Translations under genes and position numbers: made by a program | The notes under the pieces: model-generated | Databases searched by the model: none | Told to the model about the DNA's origin: nothing | What the model saw: the letters and a program-made list of their open reading frames with translations, nothing else | Origin: Phycisphaerales bacterium | Lineage (GTDB): Bacteria > Planctomycetota > Phycisphaerae > Phycisphaerales > UBA1924 | Assembly: GCA_029260555.1 (NCBI GenBank) | Contig: JAJDCZ010000007.1 | Span: 1-64,000 of the forward strand | Direction: 5' to 3' | DNA length: 64,000 nucleotides | Shown: positions 50,783 through 59,509 of the stretch, in pieces | Position numbering within the stretch: the first letter of the stretch is position 1 | How the letters are laid out: each line of letters opens with the position of its first letter

Positions 50783-51451
50783 TCAGCCTGCTGCTGACTG
50801 ATTTTGCTTTTCGCTCTGATGCGTCTTGACCTGTTTGATCAGATTCTCAACGCGGTGTCTTCGATAGGTTTCGCTCGTCCAGATTGAAACACGAGATTGT
50901 GCTCTTTGCTGTTGACGCTGAGGCTCATTGCCAACTGAATCTTGTGCTTCGCTGCGAGATGTATCAATCCGGCGGTGTACAGGCTTGCTTGAGAGTCCGG
51001 TTGGCATCAACAATGTCTCTGCGCCGAGCGGGCTCAAATGCTGGTAATTGTTGTTTGTTCTGAGTCCGTTTTCAGCAAGAGGCTGACCAATGTGAAATAC
51101 CGTACCCGGTGGCACATCCGTCTTCAGCCCACGCCTGGTGGGGATGTAGACACTTCGCGGAAACACCGCTCGCAGGGCGCCGTTGATGCGCATAAGCATG
51201 TCATCGGTGTGGCCTTGATTCGCATTGAAACGAAACTGGTCAGCACTGCCAGGCACACGGTAAACGCGCTCAAACCCCGTTGGCAGGCGCAGATCCTCAG
51301 GAAGAATGCGATGACTTTGACCCAACGGCCCAATATCTTCGATCGTCTGCTCGACAGGCTTCAGGTCCTGTGCTTCTGCTCTGCTTGCACAAAACGCCGT
51401 GATCGTCAGCAGCGTGATCAATGGGGGGATTCCTTGCGCTTTGAACTTCAT
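50783..51451 (-). CDS. Secreted hypothetical protein downstream of the TonB-like gene
   Basis: 222 aa. ATG 51451 has AAGGAG 5 nt upstream. Signal peptide with hydrophobic core about 9-23 ending A-E-A-Q. The rest contains I-G-P-L-G-Q-S-H-R-I-L-P-E-D-L-R, V-P-P-G-T-V-F-H-I-G and a Gln/Arg/Ser-rich C-terminus; no family recognised. It begins 22 nt after the TonB-like stop, so the two are probably co-transcribed and may act together in the periplasm. Confidence 0.7.
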   Translation of the reverse strand: MKFKAQGIPPLITLLTITAFCASRAEAQDLKPVEQTIEDIGPLGQSHRILPEDLRLPTGFERVYRVPGSADQFRFNANQGHTDDMLMRINGALRAVFPRSVYIPTRRGLKTDVPPGTVFHIGQPLAENGLRTNNNYQHLSPLGAETLLMPTGLSSKPVHRRIDTSRSEAQDSVGNEPQRQQQRAQSRVSIWTSETYRRHRVENLIKQVKTHQSEKQNQSAAG

Positions 51452-51473
51452 GACACTCCTTATCGGCACATCG

Positions 51474-52454
51474 TCAGTGCAGGATGATCCGCATGATCAG
51501 CGTCACACCAGCATCAGGATCATTGGCAGCGAGTTTGTCAAGGGCTTTGCCTTTGGCTTTCCAGCGGTAGATCGCATTGAGCAGAGGCTCGTTGAGGTTA
51601 CGCCCCCCAGCATCAAGGCCGGGCATGAACTCTGCATTGGAAACGAGGCCATTTTTACCAAATGTGATGCTCACGACCGGATTGCGTGGGCTTGCCAGCA
51701 CGCGAGTGGTATCACTCCAGCGCGGTCTGACGGTAGTGATGTCCAGGCCTTGGGCAGCGACGGGTTTGCCGGGCTCAACCTTGATGGCTTTTTTAAGAGC
51801 TGTAGCGATTGACTCTTTCTTTGATTTGACACCAGGATCTTGCCTTGCAGCACCGCCTGAGATCGGGGTTTGGGTGGTGTCCGCGGATTGACCCTCAGAG
51901 GCTCTTTGAGGCGTGGTGGATTGTTCGCTGGCAGACTTTGCTGAACTGGATTGTGACGAGTTTTCCGGGTTGACAGCGATCAGCGGTCGAAGTCTGGTGC
52001 GTAGAGCACGCTGAACCGAAATCGCATCGGGCGCGGGCTGATGAAGGCTGGTGGTAATCACGGAAGGCTCTGCCTGGGGCTTGATTTCATGAGGCTGAGG
52101 CTTGTCAGCTTGATGTGAATCCGTGCTGGTTTGAGCTGATTTTTGCTCCTGAGAGGTTGCTGGGGGTGTTGGAGTGATTTGACCCTGTTCAGGAGAAAGG
52201 GCTGCCTGCTCGATTTCGGATTTCTCAGCTTTATGTTCTGTGGGAGTCTCAAAGCCGACCCAGGTCATGGTGATGGCCTGTGACTTTTCTATGCCCAATA
52301 TGCTGGGTCGAGGCTTGGATGGGGTGGGTGAGAGCCTTGGAAGCTGATTATTTGCACTTGCAAAACCAGTGATCAAACCAAGCGCCAGCGTGTGCAGCAC
52401 GAGGCTGATCAGCCCGTAAAACACAAGGGACCACCTAGCGGGGGACTGTTGCAT
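51474..52454 (-). CDS. TonB-like energy transducer protein
   Basis: 326 aa. Single N-terminal membrane anchor (about 9-31) after a short cytoplasmic stretch, a long Pro/Gln/Ser/Lys-rich low-complexity spacer (about 40-215), and a C-terminal globular domain. The C-terminal part has V-V-S-I-T-F-G-K-N-G-L-V-S-N-A-E-F, L-L-N-A-I-Y-R-W-K-A and L-I-M-R-I-I-L, the pattern of TonB/TolA C-terminal domains (beta strand, helix with W-K-A, final strand). Likely transmits proton-motive force across the periplasm. An exbD gene is 2 kb away; no ExbB is in the window. A TolA-like role is also possible. Confidence 0.7.
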   Translation of the reverse strand: MQQSPARWSLVFYGLISLVLHTLALGLITGFASANNQLPRLSPTPSKPRPSILGIEKSQAITMTWVGFETPTEHKAEKSEIEQAALSPEQGQITPTPPATSQEQKSAQTSTDSHQADKPQPHEIKPQAEPSVITTSLHQPAPDAISVQRALRTRLRPLIAVNPENSSQSSSAKSASEQSTTPQRASEGQSADTTQTPISGGAARQDPGVKSKKESIATALKKAIKVEPGKPVAAQGLDITTVRPRWSDTTRVLASPRNPVVSITFGKNGLVSNAEFMPGLDAGGRNLNEPLLNAIYRWKAKGKALDKLAANDPDAGVTLIMRIILH

Positions 52455-52645
52455 GACATAAGGATATCGGGTTTGATCTCATCAATCACCAAAAACATCG
52501 GAATAAACCCGCAGCATTGGCGTGTTGTAGTCGGTATGCTTGGCAAAGGGGCCGTCTGATTTGTCGGACCTGAGAGCATGGAAATGCCTGGTATTGATCC
52601 AGCAATGCAGATGACCAGCACACGGACTTTTTCAAGGAGCCTGAT

Positions 52646-54346
52646 ATGGCACGACTGAATAAAATAAAAACGATCTCGGCAGCTGCATTGATTGCGGTGG
52701 CTTTTTCATCACCTGCACTGGCTCTGAATGGCAATGCCAGCGAGCCTGACGGGCTTGCGGTGGGGAAACAGGCCCCCGCGCTCAGTGTGGAGAAATGGGT
52801 TAAGGGTTCATCGGTAGCGAGCCTTGAAAAGGGCCAGGTCTATGTGGTGGAGTTCTGGGCGACCTGGTGCCCACCTTGCCGAGCAAGCATTCCTCACCTG
52901 AGTGAGATTCAGAAAAAGTATGGCCAGGATGTGACCGTCATCGGGGTCGCGGGCTTTGAACGGCCCAAGACTGATGAAGCTCGCCTGAGTGGTCTGGAAA
53001 AGTTTGTCACAGACTGGGATGACAAAATGCAATATACGGTCGCTTACGATGGCGATCGTTCCATGGCCAAGGACTGGATGGAAGCTGCGGGAGAGAATGG
53101 CATTCCTACCGCGTTTGTGATCAATGCTGCGGGTCTGATTTCCTATATTGGTGGCCCTCGCGAGGATGGGATGGAAGTTGCCTTGAAAAAAGCACTCGCA
53201 CAAGCAGATCAGCCTCGGGTGAAAAAATCCAAAAAGGCCAAGGTGTCGGTTAAAAAAGCTGGGGAGGCAAAAAAAGTTGATGCCACAAAGCAGGCTGCGG
53301 TTGAACGCCCTTACGAGTTGATGGTCGGCGATCGTGCTCCGGGCATGTTCATCGCTCAGTGGCTCAAAGGCGAGCCTGTTACCGAGTTCCAGGCTGACCA
53401 TGTTTATGTCGTGGAGTTGTGGGCGACATGGTGTGGGCCTTGCATCCGAGGGATTCCCCACCTGACCGAGCTTCAGAAGAAGTACAACGAAGAGAACAAG
53501 AAAGTCACCATCATCGGCGTGAATATCTGGGAAGAGGATGGCTTGGAAAAAGCACCACCCTTTGTTGAATCCCAGGGCGATCGCATGAACTACACCGTTG
53601 CGGTGCAAGATGGCAAGAAAATGGAAAATGCCTGGATGAAAAAAGCGGGACAGAATGGCATCCCCGCAGCCTTCATCGTCGATGGCAAGGGTCGAATCGC
53701 ATGGATCGGGCACCCCTCATACGCTGAAGCCAACACCTCCATGATCACCCAGGACATGGGCGAAGCAATCGATCAGATCCTGGCAGGAACCTATGACATC
53801 GAAAAAGCATCCGGGGTCTACTTCAAGTCAACCATCAATCAGGCCAAGGGCGAAAAGATCCTTGCTTCCATGCAAAGTGCTGCACAGGCAGGCGAATGGG
53901 ACACCGTGATTGAAGGATTTGACAAGCTCTTTGTGCTTGATCTCAAGCAGTATGGACAGTTTTCTGCCAGCAAGTTCCAGATTCTGGCTGCCAACATGCA
54001 GGATTACGACAAGGCGTATGCCTGGGCACGCGAAGCTGCAGCGGGGATCTCCAGTGAAGACGCTCTGGTCCTCAACGCGATCGCATACATGATTCTTGAG
54101 CACCCGCAGATCGAAAAACGCGACAACGATCTGGCTCTTGAGCTGGCAACCAAGGCTGACAAGATCGCCAAGCACACGGATGCATCGATCGTCGATACCA
54201 TTGCTCGAGCCTACTTCAAGACCAACCAGCTCGACAAGGCCATTGAGCATCAGACCGAAGCGGTCTCGCTTGCAGAAGACGAGCAGCTCAAGACACAACT
54301 CCAGAAGACACTGGACGAGTACCTCCATGCCAAAGGCGACGGCTGA
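52646..54346 (+). CDS. Secreted protein with two TlpA-type thioredoxin domains and helical C-terminus
   Basis: 566 aa. ATG 52646 follows AAGGAG. Signal peptide about 1-26 (A-L-A). The first thioredoxin domain has W-C-P-P-C near residues 74-78. A lysine-rich linker (about 190-220) leads to a second thioredoxin domain with W-C-G-P-C near 268-272. Both have the G-I-P-T/A-A-F cis-Pro segment. The C-terminal region (about 390-566) is alpha-helical with TPR-like helices (D-A-L-V-L-N-A-I-A-Y, A-R-A-Y-F-K-T-N-Q-L-D-K-A-I-E-H). Probably a periplasmic thiol-disulfide oxidoreductase with a protein-binding tail. Monocistronic with its own terminator. Confidence 0.9.
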   Translation: MARLNKIKTISAAALIAVAFSSPALALNGNASEPDGLAVGKQAPALSVEKWVKGSSVASLEKGQVYVVEFWATWCPPCRASIPHLSEIQKKYGQDVTVIGVAGFERPKTDEARLSGLEKFVTDWDDKMQYTVAYDGDRSMAKDWMEAAGENGIPTAFVINAAGLISYIGGPREDGMEVALKKALAQADQPRVKKSKKAKVSVKKAGEAKKVDATKQAAVERPYELMVGDRAPGMFIAQWLKGEPVTEFQADHVYVVELWATWCGPCIRGIPHLTELQKKYNEENKKVTIIGVNIWEEDGLEKAPPFVESQGDRMNYTVAVQDGKKMENAWMKKAGQNGIPAAFIVDGKGRIAWIGHPSYAEANTSMITQDMGEAIDQILAGTYDIEKASGVYFKSTINQAKGEKILASMQSAAQAGEWDTVIEGFDKLFVLDLKQYGQFSASKFQILAANMQDYDKAYAWAREAAAGISSEDALVLNAIAYMILEHPQIEKRDNDLALELATKADKIAKHTDASIVDTIARAYFKTNQLDKAIEHQTEAVSLAEDEQLKTQLQKTLDEYLHAKGDG

Positions 54347-54373
54347 TTATCTAACCAACTTCTGAATCACTAC

Positions 54374-54400
54374 AAACCCGCGATTGATCGCGGGTTTTTT
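54374..54400 (+). terminator. Rho-independent terminator
   Basis: CCCGCGA at 54377-54383 pairs with TCGCGGG at 54388-54394 across a TTGA loop, flanked by AAA and TTTTTT. It lies 28 nt after the tandem thioredoxin-domain gene stop. The clearest terminator in the window. Confidence 0.93.
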
Positions 54401-54415
54401 CATGCTCCTTCACAA

Positions 54416-54841
54416 TCAGGGAGCTTCGGTCTCAACAGATTCAATCTGCCCAAGCAGTGCGATCTTGTCGATCCCGCCCGATGCCAGCACAGATGCAATG
54501 TGGGCAAAGTCGCCGGTTCGGCTTGATTCGTCTGCTGCGATCCAGATCGTTTGAGTGCCCAACTCTTCCTGCAATGCTTTGACTGCATCGACAAGCTCAT
54601 CGATCACAATGGGTTTGCCATTGAGTTGCACCTGGCCTTGTGCTGAAAGAGCGATGGTGATCGTCTGCTGTGCTTTGGCAGGTTCACCTGAGGTGATGCC
54701 CGGCAGCGAGATGTTCAAAAACTCGGCGCGAACCATCAGAACCATCGAAAAAATGAAAAAAGTCAACAACAAAAAGACCACATCCAGCAGCGGCGTCATT
54801 TCCATGCGCGGCTCTGGCATCCCCCGCTCCGCCCGCTTCAT
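54416..54841 (-). CDS. exbD: ExbD/TolR biopolymer transport protein
   Basis: 141 aa. The start at 54841 overlaps the glycosyltransferase stop (ATGA). Family signature: M-E-M-T-P-L-L-D-V-V-F-L-L-L-T-F-F, with the proton-conducting Asp in the single N-terminal membrane segment (about 18-40). The periplasmic domain ends I-W-I-A-A-D and D-K-I-A-L-L. ExbD works with ExbB as a proton channel that energises TonB/TolA-type proteins; a TonB-like gene lies 2 kb to the left. No ExbB is visible, unless it lies outside this window. Confidence 0.9.
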   Translation of the reverse strand: MKRAERGMPEPRMEMTPLLDVVFLLLTFFIFSMVLMVRAEFLNISLPGITSGEPAKAQQTITIALSAQGQVQLNGKPIVIDELVDAVKALQEELGTQTIWIAADESSRTGDFAHIASVLASGGIDKIALLGQIESVETEAP

Positions 54842-56127
54842 GACTGACTCATCTTTTTGCCAGTCGGCATGATTGCTTTTGGCTCGGTTTGTGATGGTTT
54901 CTGGCGAAGCTCTCGTTCGTATGACCGCCCGCCCCACCGCGTTGGTTCGCCTCTGGTCAGATCTCGAGCAGCTCGACTTTTAATTGACCCCACCAGCCAT
55001 GCTCCAACGGGATATCCAATGACTGCTATCAATGGAACTCGACCCATGGTAAAGCACCGATTGAGCGCAACTGCCTGTATACCAAGCCCAAGAATTCCGA
55101 TACCAAATGCTGCAACCATCCACACATCGTATCCATTAAGCCAGATCGTGAACGCAGTCAGCATTATGCTGATCAAACAGGTAAACGGCATCACCGAACC
55201 AGCAACACGGACACGAAGGGCTGCCCGCTTAAGTCGATCGGCGCGTCTCTTGGCTGATTCCGTGTAAATTCTTTTCCATCCCTTGCAGAACTGCTCAAAA
55301 GAGTCGTACATCGAGCAGGTGAGCATGCCATCTGCCATCAGAACTCCAGTGCTCAGCTCAGCCTGCTCCATGAGTCTTGCCAGTGCCAGATCTTCCAGCA
55401 GTTCTTCGTGCACAGCTTCGTGACCACCGACGGTCTGGTAGGCATCCTTTGTGAACATCATGAACTGGCCGTTGGCAAAGGCTCGCCTGTCATCAGGGCG
55501 ATTGGCACGAATCAGCGGGTATTGATAGAGCAGCTCAAAGCCCGCAGCGGGCTGAACCACATACTCGAACCATCGCCCATATGTCAGCGTGCTGAGCAGA
55601 CTCAGCAGGCCCAGTGATTGCTCACGCATGATCGCGACCGTGGCACGCAGACATTCAGGCGCGAAGATTGTGTCCGCATCGGCAAAGAGCAGATAATCCG
55701 ACGACTCACACCCGCTGGATTCAGCCATGGCGTGACACACCGCGTTGACCTTTCCCGCCCAGTCCGTGGGACAGGCGGAGATCGAAACGATCTCAAAGCG
55801 GTCATCATCACCAATTGCATCAAAAGCGAGTGCTTCAGTCTCATCGGTACAACGATCGAGCGCCAGCACCACACGCAGTTTTTCATGGTCTTGTGCTTTG
55901 AGAGATGCAATAAGCCCTGCGATCTTTGAGGCTTCATTGTGCGCGGGAATGATCACGCAAACCGAGCGTTCTTCGTCCTGCTCACTGGCAAACTGAAGGC
56001 CATCGCGAGCAGTGAGCAGTTTGCGTTTTGTGCGCGTTGCGTGGTAGATCACCGTTATCCAGTATGAGGCTCCAACGAGAATCCCCGCGCTGAATATACT
56101 TGTCAGAATTTGAAGTTGTATGATCAT
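54838..56127 (-). CDS. Membrane glycosyltransferase, family 2
   Basis: 429 aa. N-terminal membrane segment (about 5-28), then a GT-A domain: V-C-V-I-I-P-A-H-N-E near 58, D-R-C-T-D-E-T, W-A-G-K-V-N-A near 122, D-A-D (metal-binding) near 149 and the E-D-L-A-L-A-R motif near 244 with F-x-x-G-W-K-R. Three or four membrane segments close the protein (about 295-385). The layout matches HpnB/CrtQ-like and hydroxychlorobactene-type glycosyltransferases; the acceptor is unknown. The gene is coupled to exbD downstream. Its start region overlaps the divergent nnrE leader. Confidence 0.82.
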   Translation of the reverse strand: MIIQLQILTSIFSAGILVGASYWITVIYHATRTKRKLLTARDGLQFASEQDEERSVCVIIPAHNEASKIAGLIASLKAQDHEKLRVVLALDRCTDETEALAFDAIGDDDRFEIVSISACPTDWAGKVNAVCHAMAESSGCESSDYLLFADADTIFAPECLRATVAIMREQSLGLLSLLSTLTYGRWFEYVVQPAAGFELLYQYPLIRANRPDDRRAFANGQFMMFTKDAYQTVGGHEAVHEELLEDLALARLMEQAELSTGVLMADGMLTCSMYDSFEQFCKGWKRIYTESAKRRADRLKRAALRVRVAGSVMPFTCLISIMLTAFTIWLNGYDVWMVAAFGIGILGLGIQAVALNRCFTMGRVPLIAVIGYPVGAWLVGSIKSRAARDLTRGEPTRWGGRSYERELRQKPSQTEPKAIMPTGKKMSQS

Positions 56128-56178
56128 CTTTGCTGGCAGATCATTGACTCAGCATCCTCTCTGGTACACTCTGGTGAT

Positions 56179-57024
56179 ATGCCTCAGCAAACGCCATCGC
56201 ACCAACCCGCATCAAATCAGCCAGAACAAACTTTTGTTCTTTCTCGTCAGGCAGCCCGGGAGCTGGACCATCTCGCCCAGACTCAACACCATATCCCGTC
56301 CATTGTACTGATGGAAAACGCAGCCAGATCTTTAGCATGTGCCATTTTGCGGATCATGTCACCAGAAGCATCAATTTTGATCGTGTGTGGACCAGGCAAC
56401 AACGGCGGAGACGGGCTGGCGCTGGCTCGACACCTTCACAACGCCCATTTTCGCGTATCCATCGTCCTGACTCACCCCCCCACCCCACTCTCCACTCTTG
56501 AGCACGCTATGGACGATGTTGCGATCAATTTGATGATTGTTCAGTCCATGAAGCTCCGTTTTGTACCTCATTCGCCAGATTCACCTCCTGAGCTGGATTA
56601 CATTCCGGATATGGTCGTTGATGCCTTGCTCGGCACCGGGCTTGACCGGCCTTTAAAAGGCACCATCAGCAAGTTTGCAGCCTGGATCAATGCACTGGGC
56701 CAGAAAGGGGCCAAGGTTCTGGCAGTAGACATTCCCACGGGGCTTGATGCTGATACGGGTCAAGTCCTCGGCTCATGCGTGCGGGCAGACTACACAGTGT
56801 CGTTTGTCGCTCCAAAAATCGGTTTTTCTGCACTTACTGCACAGCAAAATGCTGGCGAGATCATCATTGGCGACATTTCAAGCCCGCCTGGGCTTCTCAA
56901 GGCGTGTGGTACGCCCATGACGACTCCCAAACGCCCGGATCCGGTTCTTTCTCACACCAAATCATCAGCCCTCTCGAGCGATCCACCACTGGGTGCAGGC
57001 AGAGATGCGCCATGTCAACATTGA
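56179..57024 (+). CDS. nnrE: NAD(P)H-hydrate epimerase (YjeF N-terminal domain)
   Basis: 281 aa from ATG 56179; a frame extending back to 56110 overlaps the divergent gene. Single YjeF_N domain: A-R-E-L-D near 27, V-L-M-E-N-A-A-R-S near 43, C-G-P-G-N-N-G-G-D-G near 72, V-D-A-L-L-G-T-G near 150 and V-D-I-P-T-G-L-D near 187. It epimerises damaged NAD(P)H hydrates so that the dehydratase can repair them. The C-terminal dehydratase half found in bifunctional Nnr is missing. A proline/serine-rich tail follows the domain. First gene of a four-gene plus-strand run. Confidence 0.92.
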   Translation: MPQQTPSHQPASNQPEQTFVLSRQAARELDHLAQTQHHIPSIVLMENAARSLACAILRIMSPEASILIVCGPGNNGGDGLALARHLHNAHFRVSIVLTHPPTPLSTLEHAMDDVAINLMIVQSMKLRFVPHSPDSPPELDYIPDMVVDALLGTGLDRPLKGTISKFAAWINALGQKGAKVLAVDIPTGLDADTGQVLGSCVRADYTVSFVAPKIGFSALTAQQNAGEIIIGDISSPPGLLKACGTPMTTPKRPDPVLSHTKSSALSSDPPLGAGRDAPCQH

Positions 57025-57062
57025 CCCAGCCACAGTTGGTGCAGACAATTCCGCGGAGATCC

Positions 57063-57497
57063 ATGATGCCAGTTCAGATGGAACTATCAAGAATCCTGAT
57101 TCGCGAGCTCAATGACTATCAACTCATTGAACTGCGGGAGGTGCTCGAGGATGAGCAGGCTGAGGCTGTGGAACCTCGTTGGTTTCCCATTGTCATCGGT
57201 CTGCCTGAGTCTCAGGCGATTGAACGCAGGCTCAAGCATCTGCCGGTGCAGCGGCCACAGACCCACGATCTGCTGGCGAACCTTGTCACAGAACTGGGTG
57301 CCACACTCGAATCCATCTGCATTAACGATCTTAACGAACACACTTTTTTTGCAACACTCGACATCCGCACCGCCAATGACGAACCGCTCCATGTTGATGC
57401 CAGACCCAGCGATGCCATTGCTCTGGCGATTGGCATGAATGTTCCCATCTTCGTTGCTGAGCATGTTCTTGATGCTACTCTAAACGAAGAAATTTGA
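57063..57497 (+). CDS. Bifunctional nuclease (BFN, DUF151) domain protein
   Basis: 144 aa from ATG 57063, where GGAG is 5 nt upstream and the family N-terminus M-x-V-x-M-E-L-S-R-I begins; ATG 57012 would overlap nnrE. Whole-length DUF151: P-I-V-I-G near 39, E-x-x-A-I-E-R-R-L, R-P-x-T-H-D-L-L near 62, the F-F-A-T-L-D strand near 100 and V-D-A-R-P-S-D-A-I-A-L-A near 114. The R-P-S-D-A-I-A-L-A block is the most conserved part of the family. Plant members have DNase and RNase activity; the bacterial role is not settled. Confidence 0.88.
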   Translation: MMPVQMELSRILIRELNDYQLIELREVLEDEQAEAVEPRWFPIVIGLPESQAIERRLKHLPVQRPQTHDLLANLVTELGATLESICINDLNEHTFFATLDIRTANDEPLHVDARPSDAIALAIGMNVPIFVAEHVLDATLNEEI

Positions 57498-57506
57498 CGC
57501 TTGACC

Positions 57507-58793
57507 ATGCCTCAATCATCCAGATCACTCATGCCCGAACCCTGCTGTATCACAACGAAGTTGCCCGGGATCGGAGGCATACTCAAAAATACCCCCGAAG
57601 ACTTCATGGTCGAAGAGATCCCGCTCTACGAACTCGCTGGCAAGGGCGAACACCTGTACCTCTTTGTACAGAAGCGAAATATCACAACGCTTCAGTGCGC
57701 AAACGCTCTGTCTCGGCACTTTGGTGTCAGGCCTAAAGAGATCAGCTATGCGGGTCTCAAAGACAAGCGAGCTGTGACTCGGCAGCTTTTTTCTATTCAT
57801 CAACCCCGTTTGCCAGTGAGTAAGGAAAGTGACTTTTCGCATGATCGCATCAGTATTTTGTGGACTGATCGTCATGTGAACAAGATTCAGCGCGGGCATC
57901 TCATCGGCAATCGGTTCGTCATTCGCATTCGTGAAGTTCAGATGCAGCATGCCTTGGCTGCGGACAAAATCATGCGTGTTCTTTATGAGTCAGGCATGCC
58001 CAACCGTATTGGTGAACAGCGTTTTGGGTATCTTGGCAATAACCATCTTGTGGGTCAGGCGATTATTCAAGGTGATGGCGAGGCTTATCTCAAACAACTG
58101 CTTTGCCCAGCTACAAATCCAGATTCCATGCAGGCTGAAGCGCGAGATATTTATGCTCAAGGTGATTACCGCAGGGCATTTCAGAAAATGCCCAGAGATG
58201 CTACGACTGAAAGGCAGGCGTTGCGAGACCTTGCCGATGGGCTCAAACCTGAGCAGATCATGGTGCGAGCCGATCGCCGCATGGCTTCGTTCTTTGTTTC
58301 TGCGTTTCAATCCTGGATTTTCAATATGGTGTTGAGTCAGCGAATGTCCCAAGGCACGCTCGATCAGCTTCTTCCCGGTGACATTGTCTATGACCACGCC
58401 AATCGAACGCACCTGCAGATTGATGAGTCCAATATTGCGGAGCAGGCTGAGAAACGATTTAGCGCAGGGCTCAAGCTCAGCCCAACGGGGCCGATGTGGG
58501 GTCTGCGAATGCAGCGAACGGAAGGGCTTGTTGATCAGATCGAGCATGAAGCACTCCTTCAAGCTGGTGTAACGATGGATCAACTTGCAGCTTTGCCCAA
58601 TCGTGTACAGAAAATGATGCAAGGTGCGCGCCGACCTTTCACAGTACCCATCATCGATCCTGATATCGAAGGCGGCATCGATGAGCACGGAGCGTATGTT
58701 CGCTGTGCATTTGAGTTGCCAAAGGGTTCATTTGCGACAACTCTCTTGCACGAAATCATGAAGCCTGATCAGCAGGATACGCCCGAAAACTAA
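57507..58793 (+). CDS. truD: tRNA pseudouridine(13) synthase TruD
   Basis: 428 aa from ATG 57507; a TTG at 57501 and M11 are alternatives. F-M-V-E-E-I-P near 32, A-G-L-K-D-K-R-A-V-T near 84 with the catalytic Asp, N-R-I-G-E-Q-R-F-G near 168 and the inserted TRUD domain with F-V-S-A-F-Q-S-W near 272. Converts U13 of tRNA(Glu) to pseudouridine in the cytoplasm. About 80 residues longer than the E. coli enzyme, mostly in the inserted domain, as in many other phyla. It follows the DUF151 gene by 9 nt. Confidence 0.93.
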   Translation: MPQSSRSLMPEPCCITTKLPGIGGILKNTPEDFMVEEIPLYELAGKGEHLYLFVQKRNITTLQCANALSRHFGVRPKEISYAGLKDKRAVTRQLFSIHQPRLPVSKESDFSHDRISILWTDRHVNKIQRGHLIGNRFVIRIREVQMQHALAADKIMRVLYESGMPNRIGEQRFGYLGNNHLVGQAIIQGDGEAYLKQLLCPATNPDSMQAEARDIYAQGDYRRAFQKMPRDATTERQALRDLADGLKPEQIMVRADRRMASFFVSAFQSWIFNMVLSQRMSQGTLDQLLPGDIVYDHANRTHLQIDESNIAEQAEKRFSAGLKLSPTGPMWGLRMQRTEGLVDQIEHEALLQAGVTMDQLAALPNRVQKMMQGARRPFTVPIIDPDIEGGIDEHGAYVRCAFELPKGSFATTLLHEIMKPDQQDTPEN

Positions 58794-58808
58794 GAGAATA
58801 AATAGAGC

Positions 58809-59504
58809 ATGCCTTTGGAGCCTTCAACCATAAAACTTGTCTGCTTTGATCTTGGGGGTGTGATGATTCGTATCTGTCGCACTTGGAACGAGGGGTGCAA
58901 GGCTGCGGGTGTGACGATCAAGAACGCTGTCAGTTCTGAGGATCTCATCGTGCGCAGGCTCAAGGCTCACCATTTGCATCAGATTGGTCAGCTCAATGAC
59001 ACTGCTTTTTTCAAACAGCTTGCTGAGGCGACTGACAACATCTACACACCTGATGAAGCAAGACTCATCCACGATGCCTGGCTGCTGGGTGAGTATCCGG
59101 GAATGAACCGGATTGCAGAGCAGCTTCTTGCATCGCCGAGTATCCAGACTGGTGTGCTGTCCAACACAAATCACAGGCACTGGGATGCCATGTTCGGGCC
59201 AGACAACACGCCATCGGCAGCCTTTCCCACGCCGGGCCGATTCCAGCATGTCCACGCAAGCCATCTGCTGGGTCTTGCCAAGCCGGACCCTGCGATCTAT
59301 CGGCGATTTGAAAAACTCACGGGTTTTTCTGGTGCTCAGATCATGTTTTTTGATGACCTTGAAGACAATGTTCAATCAGCCCTTGCCCAAGGCTGGCAGG
59401 CAAGACTCATCGATCATTCTGGCGATGTTGCAGCCCAAGTTCGCAGCCATCTCGTCGAAGCGAGCCTCTGGCAGCCAGATGTATTGACTGATCTTGTTAG
59501 CTGA
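58809..59504 (+). CDS. HAD-superfamily hydrolase
   Basis: 231 aa. HAD motif I appears as V-C-F-D-L-G-G-V near residues 11-18, so the second Asp is Gly, as in the YihX/epoxide-hydrolase-N branch. Motif II L-S-N-T near 115, motif III Lys in L-G-L-A-K-P-D near 156 and motif IV F-F-D-D near 178 with the D-N-V-Q-S-A block. A helical cap domain lies between motifs I and II. Likely a cytoplasmic phosphatase of unknown substrate (alpha-D-glucose-1-phosphatase-like YihX is the nearest known relative by motif). Starts 15 nt after truD. Confidence 0.85.
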   Translation: MPLEPSTIKLVCFDLGGVMIRICRTWNEGCKAAGVTIKNAVSSEDLIVRRLKAHHLHQIGQLNDTAFFKQLAEATDNIYTPDEARLIHDAWLLGEYPGMNRIAEQLLASPSIQTGVLSNTNHRHWDAMFGPDNTPSAAFPTPGRFQHVHASHLLGLAKPDPAIYRRFEKLTGFSGAQIMFFDDLEDNVQSALAQGWQARLIDHSGDVAAQVRSHLVEASLWQPDVLTDLVS

Positions 59505-59509
59505 CATGG

